From: SXNM01 sp964586155
Lineage (GTDB): Bacteria > Myxococcota_A > UBA9042
NCBI GenBank assembly: GCA_964586155.1
Contig: CAZPHC010000030.1
Location: forward strand, 22,102-86,101
Length of the DNA stretch: 64,000 nt
Direction: 5' to 3'
Below are positions 15,695-23,513 of the stretch, one piece after another. The position numbers were made by a program, and so were the translations under genes. How positions within the stretch are numbered: position 1 is the stretch's first letter; each line of letters opens with the position of its first letter. Below the pieces are notes generated by a model that had not been told where the DNA came from, did not search any database, and saw nothing but the letters and a program-made list of their open reading frames with translations.

Positions 15695-16789
15695 CTAGCG
15701 CGTCTTGCGCGCCGAAGCCGCGTCGCCAGGGCGGATCGAGACCGCAGACCGACTGACACCGTCGCAGTCGAGGATCAGATCGGCACCGAATGCGCGTGAA
15801 GGGGTCTGGAAGCCGACGGGGGCCTCGCCCGCTGCGACGCGCACGGCGATGCGCAGGGCGGCGTCGGCCGTGAGGTTGTAGCCCTCCGGGCATTGCAGCG
15901 TCGCCGTGGCGACTCGGCCGTCGGGATGGCACGCCTCGGCCCAGAGGAAGCTGCGGCCGCGGTCGCGCGTGCTCTCGGAGGGCCCTGCCGGCGCCGCGTC
16001 GAGCCGACGCTGCAGCCAACCACGCACCCACCGGCTGCGCAGGATCGGGCCGAGGTGGTTGCTGGCCCTGGCCATCAGGATCAGGCGCGGCGGCAACGCG
16101 ATGTGCGTGACGATCGTGCCGATGCCGGTCGAGTGGAAGGCCGTCGACACGTCGCCCCACGGGATCGACGCGACGCGCAAGGGCCCGGTGCCGAAGTCGA
16201 CCTCGCGCACGGAGTGGGCCAGCGGGACGCGCACGATCTCGCCGTCGCGGCGCATGGCGCTGCCCTCGCCGAGGCTGGTCAGGGCGGTCGACGCCGTGCC
16301 GTGCGAGACGGCGCCCAGGCTGCGGAAGGCCAGGTGCAACCGGGTCGCGCCCGGGAGGGCGGCGGCGACGTACGCGGCGAGACAGTCGGACGGCACGACG
16401 TCGAAGCCGACGCCGGGCATGACGGTGATCCCGGCGGCGACGGCTTTGGCGTCGACCCGCGCCGCGGCCTCGAACACCCCGATCTCGCCAGTGATGTCGA
16501 GGTAGTGCACGCCTGCCTCCAGGCATGCCCGGACCATCGGCTTGCTGGTGAAGACGAACGGCCCGGCGCAATGCAGCACGACGCCGATCCCCTGGAGGTG
16601 GGCAGCGGCCTCGGCCAGATCAAACGCCCGCCACGGCAGGCCGAGCTCGGCGGCCATGGCGGCGACGCTGCCCGCGTTGCGTCCGGCGAGCTCGACGTCG
16701 ACGCCGCGTGCCTTGGCCAGCGCAGCGACGAGGCGCCCGGTGTAGCCGGTCGCGCCGTAGATCAGGATCCGTCCGTTGCGCTGCGTCAT
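15695..16789 (-). CDS. Saccharopine dehydrogenase-like / trans-acting enoyl reductase family oxidoreductase
   Basis: This 364-residue protein starts behind GGAGGGCAG. Its N-terminal Rossmann fold shows ILIYGATGYTGRLVA, the NAD(P)-binding loop. It continues with ELAGRN at the end of beta-2 and VVLHCAGPF. GVHYLDITGE and MPGVGFDVVPSDCLA are typical of the family that includes mycobacterial trans-acting enoyl reductases and yeast-type saccharopine reductase-like proteins. These act on lipids or on unknown substrates rather than in lysine synthesis. No lysine or polyketide gene lies nearby. The ATG overlaps the stop of the cation transporter gene (ATGA). The reaction is likely an NAD(P)H-dependent reduction, with substrate unknown. 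Confidence 0.78.
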   Translation of the reverse strand: MTQRNGRILIYGATGYTGRLVAALAKARGVDVELAGRNAGSVAAMAAELGLPWRAFDLAEAAAHLQGIGVVLHCAGPFVFTSKPMVRACLEAGVHYLDITGEIGVFEAAARVDAKAVAAGITVMPGVGFDVVPSDCLAAYVAAALPGATRLHLAFRSLGAVSHGTASTALTSLGEGSAMRRDGEIVRVPLAHSVREVDFGTGPLRVASIPWGDVSTAFHSTGIGTIVTHIALPPRLILMARASNHLGPILRSRWVRGWLQRRLDAAPAGPSESTRDRGRSFLWAEACHPDGRVATATLQCPEGYNLTADAALRIAVRVAAGEAPVGFQTPSRAFGADLILDCDGVSRSAVSIRPGDAASARKTR

Positions 16790-17754
16790 CTGCCCTCCTT
16801 GGCCCCGCTGTCATCGGTTGGCTCTGCCACCGCCGACGCGACGACGTCGCCGTCACCGAACGGGTCTTCTGCGTCATGGTCGTCGGGATCGACGTGGATG
16901 TGGAACACGCCCTGGGGGAAGGCCTCTGCCAGCAACGTCTCGGCCGCCACCGCGACCCGATGTGCAGCGCGCAGCGACGAGCCGCCGTCGACCTCGAGGT
17001 GCAGCGTCGCATGGATCGTCGAGCCGACCCGTCGCGTGCGCAGGTCGTGGACGCCGCGCACCCGCGGATCCTGGCAGACCGCGCGGACGATCGCGGCGCG
17101 TGTGGGTTCGTCGGCCTCGGCGTCGAGCAACGCCTGGATCGACTCGTGGCCGATCTCCCACGCGCTGCGCAGGATCCACAGCGCGACCGCGAAGCCGACG
17201 ATGCCGTCGACCCGGGTCCAGCCGAGCTGCGTCGCCGCGACGATGCCGAGCAGGACGGCGGCGTTCATGGCGACGTCGCCGGCGTAGTGCAGCGCGTCGG
17301 CGGCCACCGCCAGCGAGCGCGACGAGGCCGCCACGGCGCGTTGTTTGCGGACGAGCCAGACGGTCGCGACGATCGACAGGATCATCGTGGCGACGGCGAG
17401 CCCGCCCTGCCGGACCTCGACCGGCTCGAGGATGCGCAAGAACGCCGCGTGGCCGACCAGCGACGCCGAGGTCGCGACCAACGCAGCCTGGCCGAGGCCG
17501 GCCAGCGACTCGAGCTTGCCGTGGCCAAAGCGGTGCTCCCGGTCCGGCGGGGCCAGCGCGTGGTGGATGGCCAAGGCGTTCAGGCTCGACGCCAGCAGGT
17601 CGAGGCCGCTGTCGGTCAACGACGCCAGCATCGACGCCGAGCCGCTCATGGCAAAGGCGACCGCCTTGAGCGCGAGCAGGCCGGCCGCGACGGCGATGGC
17701 GAGGCGGGCGACACCACGCATCGCGTCGGAATTCGATGGCGCGGGCTGGTTCAT
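16786..17754 (-). CDS. Cation diffusion facilitator (FieF/YiiP-like metal-proton antiporter)
   Basis: This 322-residue protein has the CDF layout of about six membrane spans and a cytoplasmic C-terminal domain. SLTDSGLDLLAS (Asp-x3-Asp in TM2) and HYAGDVAMNA (His-x3-Asp in TM5) form the transport site. DREHRFGHGKLESLAGLGQ is the usual TM2-TM3 loop. The C-terminal domain ends HIHVDPDDHDAED, with likely metal ligands. The family exports Zn2+, Fe2+, Cd2+ or Mn2+ in exchange for protons across the inner membrane; the DxxxD/HxxxD site is the Zn/Fe/Cd type. It is overlapped by ATGA on both sides, so it belongs to a tight operon. The start at 17754 is fixed by that overlap. Confidence 0.92.
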   Translation of the reverse strand: MNQPAPSNSDAMRGVARLAIAVAAGLLALKAVAFAMSGSASMLASLTDSGLDLLASSLNALAIHHALAPPDREHRFGHGKLESLAGLGQAALVATSASLVGHAAFLRILEPVEVRQGGLAVATMILSIVATVWLVRKQRAVAASSRSLAVAADALHYAGDVAMNAAVLLGIVAATQLGWTRVDGIVGFAVALWILRSAWEIGHESIQALLDAEADEPTRAAIVRAVCQDPRVRGVHDLRTRRVGSTIHATLHLEVDGGSSLRAAHRVAVAAETLLAEAFPQGVFHIHVDPDDHDAEDPFGDGDVVASAVAEPTDDSGAKEGR

Positions 17755-18953
17755 GCCTGGGCCCCGACCCCCGCGTCCGCCAACGAGGCGACGATCTCGC
17801 GCTCGGCGCGCAACGCCGCCAACCACAGCGTGCCGGCCTTCTCGCGCGCGTCGGCCTCGGCCTCGGCGTCCCCGGCTTCGACGACGAGGGCGCGCCGCGC
17901 GGCGTCGACGGCGTCGTGGAGCAGGTGCGCGGCGTCTGGGTCGGCACCGAGCCGGATCGCGTCGGCGTACGCCAGCACCCGACGGCGCACCTGGGTCGCG
18001 GCGGCGCCCGGCGGCAGCAGCGCGTCGATCGCCTCACGCCACGTCGCCGCGAGGTCGAACAAGGCGTTCGCTTGCTCGCGCAGCACGGCGTCGCCGCGCA
18101 GGGCCGAGAGCACGCGGACGCCCTCGGCGACGACCCGTCGGCCCAGACAGCCGTCACCCTCGACGTGACGGGCGAACGCCCACATCTGCGCCAGGCCGTC
18201 GCGAAGCATCGCCCGATCGCGCCCGGCCAGCGGACCGCTGGCGCCACCGCCGACGCCATCGCTCAAGAGCAGATCCCGCGCCAGCGCCAGCGCGACGTCC
18301 GGGCCGTCTTCGCGCTCCTGGTCGGCTCCGGCGACGAACGTCGAAGGCAGCGCCCAGCGGCGCACGGCGCGTCCGAACGCGCGCTCGGCGGCGACCACCA
18401 GCACGTCGATCGGAGGCGGCACCACGGCGATCGCCATGCCCTGCCCATTCGGCACGGCGGCACCGGCCCCCGCCAGCTCGGCGTCGTCGACGCGGTGCAC
18501 CGTGCCGGCGTCGGCCACCTCGACGCGCTCGGGCGACGCCGCGCTCGGCCCATGGAGCGCGACCAGGCGCGCGCTTTCGCCGCGACGACGCCGCTCGAGG
18601 CCATGCCAGGGCAGGCTCGCGCGATCGACCCAGACGGCAAGCTGCACGCCCTCGCCGCCGAGCCGGCTGGCCACGTCGGGCGTGATCGCGCCGAACGTCG
18701 CTTCGGCATCGACCTCGCGCAGCACATGCTGCAGCAGGTGGAGATCGTCGGCGCACGCCCGCCGGCCGCGCAAGGGAGCCGGATCTCCGGGCCGCACGTC
18801 AAAGCGCAGGCCGCCGCAGAGCAGCTGGGCCAAGGCCAACGGCGCGACCGGATCGCTCACACCCGCTGGCGTGACCAGCCGATCGAGGCGCAGCAGGTGC
18901 GCGAGCGCCCACAAGGTTGGGTCGACGATGGGGCCACCGTGGCTGTCGCGCAT
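17751..18953 (-). CDS. Unknown protein, first gene of the CDF operon
   Basis: This protein of about 400 residues is predicted to be cytoplasmic. The start at 18953 has GAGGGTGAAG directly before ATG; an upstream in-frame start at 19031 would intrude on the divergent promoter. The N-terminal half has LALAQLLCGGLRFDV, then VQLAVWVDRASLPWHG and ARLVALHGPS with a later HRVDDAEL. This order faintly resembles BtrH/C39-like cysteine-peptidase-fold proteins, but I would not assign that function. The C-terminal half is helical. It is translationally coupled to the CDF transporter. Confidence 0.55.
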   Translation of the reverse strand: MRDSHGGPIVDPTLWALAHLLRLDRLVTPAGVSDPVAPLALAQLLCGGLRFDVRPGDPAPLRGRRACADDLHLLQHVLREVDAEATFGAITPDVASRLGGEGVQLAVWVDRASLPWHGLERRRRGESARLVALHGPSAASPERVEVADAGTVHRVDDAELAGAGAAVPNGQGMAIAVVPPPIDVLVVAAERAFGRAVRRWALPSTFVAGADQEREDGPDVALALARDLLLSDGVGGGASGPLAGRDRAMLRDGLAQMWAFARHVEGDGCLGRRVVAEGVRVLSALRGDAVLREQANALFDLAATWREAIDALLPPGAAATQVRRRVLAYADAIRLGADPDAAHLLHDAVDAARRALVVEAGDAEAEADAREKAGTLWLAALRAEREIVASLADAGVGAQA

Positions 18954-19001
18954 CTTCACCCTCGTCGCGCCGGGCGACTTCCTGCCGACGGGGCAGACGC
19001 C

Positions 19002-19007
19002 TATGCT
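19002..19007 (+). promoter_or_regulatory. Candidate -10 element for the P-loop ATPase gene
   Basis: TATGCT lies 84 bases before the ATG at 19091, inside the 137-base divergent gap. A poor -35 (TTCCTG, 18979-18984) is 17 bases upstream. It belongs to a set of TAYGCT-like hexamers upstream of several genes here. Confidence 0.25.
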
Positions 19008-19090
19008 AGCAGCGTGCCGCGCTTGCCGCACACTTCCTCACGGCGTCGGCTGCGGCCGACCGCGCGTCTTCCCCAGGAGCCCACGCATCC

Positions 19091-19717
19091 ATGAACGTCG
19101 CACCCGATCCCACAACCGGCCGCCGTGGCTACCGAATCTGTCTGACCGGCGGCCCAGGCGGCGGCAAGACGACGGCTGCGGACCTGTTTCGCCGCGAGCT
19201 CGGCGAGTCCGTCATCGTCGTGCCCGAAGCGGCGACGATGCTCTTTGGCGGCGGTTTTCCGCGTCGCTCGGATCCCGAGTCGGCCTGCGCCACCCAGAGC
19301 GCGATCTTCGCCGTGCAACGGGCGCTGGAAGAGACGCAGACCGCGGCCTACCCGGGTCGGATCCTGCTGTGTGATCGTGGCACCATCGACGGCGCCGCCT
19401 ACTGGCCCGAGGAATGCGGCGGCGCAGACGCGTTCTTCACGACCCACGACACCTCGCTCGCCAAGGAGCACGAGCGCTACGACGCCGTGATCTTCTTCGA
19501 GACCGCCGCGAGCGGGGGCATGTCGATCGAGGGCGGCAACCCGATCCGCAACGAGTCGCAAGATCGGGCCGTCGCGCTCGACGAGCGGCTGCACGCGCTC
19601 TACTCCGACCACCCGCGCTTTGTGTATGTTCCGCACAACGCGAGCTTCTTCAAGAAGATCACGTTCGGCCTGGCGGCGATCGAGTCGATCGTCGCGCAGC
19701 TGCGGCACGAGCACTGA
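19091..19717 (+). CDS. P-loop ATPase/kinase, AAA_28 (Ttd14/NadR-like)
   Basis: This 208-residue protein has Walker A LTGGPGGGKTTAADLF at residues 17-32, VVPEAATMLFGGGFP, and Walker-B-like RILLCDRGTIDGAAYWPEE. The order matches AAA_28 proteins, a P-loop kinase-like group that includes the ATP-binding domain related to NadR and insect Ttd14. FFETAASGGM and NPIRNESQDRAVALDERL follow as in that family. The substrate is unknown. AGGAG lies about 14 bases upstream. The gene diverges from the CDF operon and is followed 40 bases later by an alpha/beta hydrolase, probably co-transcribed. Confidence 0.78.
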   Translation: MNVAPDPTTGRRGYRICLTGGPGGGKTTAADLFRRELGESVIVVPEAATMLFGGGFPRRSDPESACATQSAIFAVQRALEETQTAAYPGRILLCDRGTIDGAAYWPEECGGADAFFTTHDTSLAKEHERYDAVIFFETAASGGMSIEGGNPIRNESQDRAVALDERLHALYSDHPRFVYVPHNASFFKKITFGLAAIESIVAQLRHEH

Positions 19718-19757
19718 GCCCGCCCGTCGTCGTCTTCGCCACCGCGCACGAGGTCCC

Positions 19758-20654
19758 ATGAGCCTGCCGAACCTGCAGTCCCACAGCATCCGCGCCGCCG
19801 ACGGCACCCGCCTCGCGGTGCAATCGTATGGCAACGGGCCGTTGCCCGTGATCATCGCCAACGGCCTGGGCGGCACCCTCGTCGCCTGGACGCCGCTGCT
19901 GCGCGCCTTCGCCGACGAGATGCGCTTCGTCAGCTGGGACTACCGCGGCCTCTACGATTCGGGCCGACCGACCGACCTGCGCCGGCTGCGCGTCGAGGAC
20001 CACGTCGCGGATCTGCGCGCCGTGCTCGATCACTTCGGCATCGAACAGGCGGTCTTCGCCGGCTGGTCGATGGGCGTCCAGGTCGCGCTGCAGGCGGCGG
20101 CCGACCTGGGCCCGCGTTCGCTGGGCCTGGTCCTGATCAACGGCACCTACGGTCGCGTCTTCGAGACGGCGTTCGCCGTGCCCGGCAGCCGCCATGTGCT
20201 GCCGCAGCTCAACCGCGTCGCTCGGCGTCTGGCCCCTGTGCTGCCGCCAGCGGTGTCGCTGGTGACGCGACAGCCGTGGTTCCTGCCTGCGCTGTCGAAG
20301 ACGGGCATGGTCGACGCGCGCCTGGACCGCGAGGTCTTCCTGGCCATCGCCCAAGGTTTCGATCGCCTGGACTTCGACGTCTATCACCGGATCATGGGCC
20401 TGCTGCACGAGCACGACGGCGAACCGGCCCTGGCGCGGATCCAGGCCCCGTTGCTGCTGATCGCGGGCGGCAAGGACGCCATGACGCCCGCCAGCGTCCG
20501 TGACGTCTTCCACACCCACGCGCCGCACTCCGAGACCTACGTCGTCGAGCGCGGCACCCACTACACCCTGCTCGAGTATCCGGACGAGGTCGTCGCGCGC
20601 GTGCGGCGCTTCGTCGACGAGCGGATCCAGCTGCCGGGCCAGGCCAGCGCCTGA
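19758..20654 (+). CDS. Alpha/beta hydrolase
   Basis: This 298-residue protein starts at the ATG behind GAGGTCCC. The oxyanion segment is IIANGLGGT, DYRGLYDSGRP follows, and the nucleophile elbow is GWSMG with Ser near residue 114. The acid Asp is probably in GGKDAMTP, and the catalytic His in ERGTHYTLLEYP near the C-terminus. The triad order and length fit cytoplasmic esterase/haloperoxidase-type hydrolases. There is no signal peptide. The substrate cannot be named. It lies directly after the P-loop ATPase and converges with the thioredoxin gene across a hairpin. Confidence 0.85.
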   Translation: MSLPNLQSHSIRAADGTRLAVQSYGNGPLPVIIANGLGGTLVAWTPLLRAFADEMRFVSWDYRGLYDSGRPTDLRRLRVEDHVADLRAVLDHFGIEQAVFAGWSMGVQVALQAAADLGPRSLGLVLINGTYGRVFETAFAVPGSRHVLPQLNRVARRLAPVLPPAVSLVTRQPWFLPALSKTGMVDARLDREVFLAIAQGFDRLDFDVYHRIMGLLHEHDGEPALARIQAPLLLIAGGKDAMTPASVRDVFHTHAPHSETYVVERGTHYTLLEYPDEVVARVRRFVDERIQLPGQASA

Positions 20655-20658
20655 GCCG

Positions 20659-20702
20659 ACCACCGGCGCGTCGAGCGCAGTGGCGCCTGGCGCGCCAGTG
20701 GT
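20659..20702. terminator. Hairpin between convergent genes
   Basis: Arms ACCACCGGCGCG (20659-20670) and CGCGCCAGTGGT (20691-20702) pair with one mismatch around a 20-base loop, and CTGGCGCGCCAG (20687-20698) is itself a perfect palindrome. There is no U-tract, so termination is plausible only by position between the two convergent stop codons. Confidence 0.35.
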
Positions 20703-20703
20703 G

Positions 20704-21072
20704 CTACGCCTTGAGGATCTCGGTCTCGATGATCTCGCGGTGGTACAGGCTGCCGCGGAAGCCGACGACCCGTTCGATCTCACGCCCCTTCTCGAGGTAG
20801 AGCACCGTCGGCGTCGCCATGACGCCAAAACGCTGCGCCACCTTGGGCGCGTCGGCGATGTTGACCTCGACGACCTTGATCTTGCCGTCGAATTCGGTGG
20901 CGAGGTCGATGACGATCGGCTCGAGCATCTTGCACGGGCCGCACGTCGGGCTCCAGAAGTCGATCATGACCGGCTGCGTCGAGCGCAGGATCTCGGCCTC
21001 GAAGTTGCGATCGTCCACATGCACCGGCATCACCTTCGGTTTGCCGGCAAAAAGAGTCTGCAGCCATCCCAT
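20704..21072 (-). CDS. trxA: Thioredoxin
   Basis: This 122-residue protein has the active site WSPTCGPCKMLEP near residue 42 and the cis-Pro loop VMATPTVLYLEKG. A short N-terminal segment (MGWLQTLFAGKPKVMPVHVDD) precedes the fold and is not a cleavable signal, so the protein is probably cytoplasmic. The two Cys reduce protein disulfides using electrons from thioredoxin reductase. GGAGGGTTCG precedes the ATG. The second active-site residue before the first Cys is Pro-Thr rather than the common Ala-Glu or Ala-Pro, a minor variation. The symbol is family-level; paralogues elsewhere are likely. Confidence 0.88.
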   Translation of the reverse strand: MGWLQTLFAGKPKVMPVHVDDRNFEAEILRSTQPVMIDFWSPTCGPCKMLEPIVIDLATEFDGKIKVVEVNIADAPKVAQRFGVMATPTVLYLEKGREIERVVGFRGSLYHREIIETEILKA

Positions 21073-21140
21073 CGAACCCTCCGTGGCGGGCGCAGCGCGC
21101 GTCGCACATGCAGCGTGGAGACGCCGCGGGCGCGCAACGT

Positions 21141-21146
21141 TACGCT
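21141..21146 (+). promoter_or_regulatory. Candidate -10 element for dinB
   Basis: TACGCT lies 45 bases before the dinB start in the 118-base gap shared with the divergent thioredoxin gene. No clear -35 and no LexA-type box are visible. Confidence 0.25.
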
Positions 21147-21190
21147 GCCCCGCGTCGGCCGTCACGGCGAAGCGAGGATCGCAGGGAGCG

Positions 21191-22303
21191 ATGACGACGC
21201 AGCGCAAGATCATCCACGTCGACATGGACGCGTTCTACGCCTCGATCGAGGTGCGCGACGATCCGTCCCTGCGCGGCCGACCGATCGCGGTCGGCGGCAA
21301 GGCGAGCGCCCGCGGCGTGATCGCGACGTGCAGCTACGAGGCGCGGGCCTTCGGTGTCCACTCGGCGATGTCGTCGGCGCGGGCAATGCGCCTGTGCCCG
21401 TCGCTGCTGATCCTGCCGCCCCGCTTCGCCGCCTACCAGGCGGCGAGCCGGACCATCCGCGCGATCTTCGCCCGCTACACCGACCGGATCGAGCCGCTGA
21501 GCCTCGACGAGGCGTACCTCGACGTCAGCGGCAGCCCGCACCACGAGGGCAGCGCCACCCGGATCGCCGCGGCGATCCAGGCCGCGATCGCCGCGGAGAC
21601 GGGCCTGTCGTGCTCGGCGGGCGTCGCGCCGAACAAGATGCTGGCCAAGGTCGCGAGCGATTGGAACAAGCCCGGCGGCCTGACGGTGATCCGGCCGCAG
21701 GACGTCGCCGCGTTCGTCCGGGACCTGCCGGTCGGCAAGATCCACGGCATTGGCCCCAAGGGGCGCGCCCGGCTCGAGGCGCTCGGGGTCAAGACCGCCG
21801 GCCAGATGCAGGCGCTGACGCTGGCCGAGCTCGAGGCGCAGTTCGGCTCCTGGGGCGCGCGGCTGCACCAGCTCTGTCGCGGCGAGGACGACCGCGAGGT
21901 CGTCACCGAATGGGAGCCACGCCAGGTCTCGATCGAGCGCACCTTCGCCGTGGACTTCGTCGACCTCGACGCCGCGTTGCCGACGATCGAGGCGATGACG
22001 GCGCAGCTGCGTGAACGGATCGCGACCAAGGGCCTCGCGCCGCGGATCCGCGGCCACAGCGCCAAGCTGCGCCTCAGCGACTTCCACACCTCGAGCGCCG
22101 ACGCCCGGGGGCGTCTGGTGCCGACGACGGACGACCTGCTCAACCTGCTGCTGCGCCTGCACAACGCCAGGCCCGGCCCGATCCGCCTGATCGGCCTCGG
22201 CGTCCGCCTCGATCCACCGCGCGGCGGCGGCCGCCAGCTCGACCTCTTCGACGAACCCCAGGTCGCGACCACCGATCCCGCCGGAGACGACGACCTGGAC
22301 TGA
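21191..22303 (+). CDS. dinB: DNA polymerase IV (Y-family)
   Basis: This 370-residue protein has the Y-family signature HVDMDAFYASIEVRDDP at the start, with the first catalytic Asp residues. SYEARAFGVHSAM (steric-gate and finger region) and PLSLDEAYLDVSG (the Asp-Glu pair) follow. A thumb helix-hairpin-helix around IHGIGPKGRARLEALGV and a little-finger domain follow, with ISIERTF-like QVSIERTFAVDF. It makes short, error-prone extensions across damaged bases. The C-terminal QLDLFDEP resembles the beta-clamp-binding peptide QL(S/D)LF. AGGGAG precedes the ATG. I see no SOS box, so regulation is not shown. Confidence 0.95.
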   Translation: MTTQRKIIHVDMDAFYASIEVRDDPSLRGRPIAVGGKASARGVIATCSYEARAFGVHSAMSSARAMRLCPSLLILPPRFAAYQAASRTIRAIFARYTDRIEPLSLDEAYLDVSGSPHHEGSATRIAAAIQAAIAAETGLSCSAGVAPNKMLAKVASDWNKPGGLTVIRPQDVAAFVRDLPVGKIHGIGPKGRARLEALGVKTAGQMQALTLAELEAQFGSWGARLHQLCRGEDDREVVTEWEPRQVSIERTFAVDFVDLDAALPTIEAMTAQLRERIATKGLAPRIRGHSAKLRLSDFHTSSADARGRLVPTTDDLLNLLLRLHNARPGPIRLIGLGVRLDPPRGGGRQLDLFDEPQVATTDPAGDDDLD

Positions 22304-22421
22304 GGCCCGAGCCACCGACGCGCCGCGCGAATCTGCCCCGATGGCCGGCGCGCGTGCATTTCGTCCTTGCGGTGACGGCGTGGGCCGCGCATCCTCCCCG
22401 CCCCTCGGCTGGGAGGCCCTG

Positions 22422-23498
22422 ATGAACACGCGCGCCACGATCTCTCGACTCGCCCTGACCTGGGCCGCACTCGCCGCGACGCTCGTCGGCTGCTCCGACG
22501 ACAGCAGCAGCGGAACGAACGTGCCCGCCACCTACGGCGACGCCAGCGCCGACGCCAGCGCGTCCGACGCGAGCGACGGCACCGGCGACGGCGCCACCGT
22601 GGAGGATGGCGCGGGCGAGGATGACGCCGGCGCGGACAGCGCCATCGCCGACACCGGCGTCGCGGACACCGGCGCCGCAGACACCGGCACGGCCGACACC
22701 GGCGCCGCGGACACGAGCTTCCCCGACGGCTTCTTCGATCCCCCGGACGAGACCGACGACGCCTCGGCGCCGGACACCGCGGACGTGCAGGAACCCGTCG
22801 GCGGACCGGTCGGCGAGCTCTACGCACATACCGCGACCGAGCTCTACCGCCTCGATCTCGACCTGTCCAAGCTCACGTTCGTCGGCAAGTTCAGCTTCGA
22901 CAAGAACGGCGGCGACGTGAACGACATCGCCATCGACCGCTTCGGCACGCTCTACGCCGTTGGCGTGGCGGCCGCGTATGTCTGCGATCGCGAGACGGCG
23001 GCCTGCAAGTACCTGGCGAAGCTGCCCGTCAGCTACAATGGCCTGACGTTCGTGCCCGACGGCGTGGTGGATCCGGTCGAGGAGGCCCTGATCGGCATGG
23101 GCGCCGACGGCTCGTGGAACTGGATCAAGCTCGTCGCCGGCAAGGCCACGATCAAGAAGCTCGGCGAGTTCGGCGGCACCTGGGTGACGTCGGGCGACGG
23201 CTTCTCGGTCTTCAGCATCGGCACGTTCGCCACGATCAAGGGCAAGGGCAACACCGACAGCCTGGCCGAGATCGACCCCAAGACCGGCAAGCTGCTCAAG
23301 ATCATCGGCGAGACCGGGGTCACGGGCCTGTTCGGCTTTGCCTGGTGGAGCGGCAAGTTCTACGCCTTCTCGAAGGCCGGCGACCTCTACACGCTCGACG
23401 TCAAGACCGGCAAGGCGACCAAGGCCACCAACATCCAGATGCCCAAGGGCAAGTCCTGGTACGGCGCTGGCGTCAGCACCCGCGCAGCCGGCGGCTGA
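22422..23498 (+). CDS. Lipoprotein with Asp/Ala/Thr spacer and beta-propeller-like domain
   Basis: This 358-residue protein has a signal ending LVGC near residue 23 and then SDDSSSG. An unstructured spacer to about residue 122 is rich in Asp, Ala, Ser and Thr and includes the pentapeptide repeat ADTG(V/A/T). The rest (GELYAHTATELYRLDLDLSKL, DVNDIAIDRFGTLYAVG, FAWWSGKFYAFSKAGDLYTLD) looks like four or more WD/YVTN-type blades. No catalytic motif is visible. GGGAGGCCCTG sits just before the ATG. Location is predicted to be the outer membrane or periplasmic face; function is unknown. Confidence 0.8.
   Translation: MNTRATISRLALTWAALAATLVGCSDDSSSGTNVPATYGDASADASASDASDGTGDGATVEDGAGEDDAGADSAIADTGVADTGAADTGTADTGAADTSFPDGFFDPPDETDDASAPDTADVQEPVGGPVGELYAHTATELYRLDLDLSKLTFVGKFSFDKNGGDVNDIAIDRFGTLYAVGVAAAYVCDRETAACKYLAKLPVSYNGLTFVPDGVVDPVEEALIGMGADGSWNWIKLVAGKATIKKLGEFGGTWVTSGDGFSVFSIGTFATIKGKGNTDSLAEIDPKTGKLLKIIGETGVTGLFGFAWWSGKFYAFSKAGDLYTLDVKTGKATKATNIQMPKGKSWYGAGVSTRAAGG
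22647..22718 (+). repeat. 15-base coding repeat (ADTG pentapeptides)
   Basis: Four full copies of a 15-base unit of the form GCxGACACCGGCxxx and a fifth degenerate copy encode ADTGV, ADTGA, ADTGT, ADTGA, ADTS in the spacer of the lipoprotein. Copy number could vary by slippage. Confidence 0.75.
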
Positions 23499-23513
23499 TC
23501 GCAGCCAACGCCG

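Noticed and set aside
17751..18953. BtrH-type acyltransferase or C39 peptidase
   Set aside because: Similarity is limited to scattered residues, and I could not place a convincing Cys-His pair.
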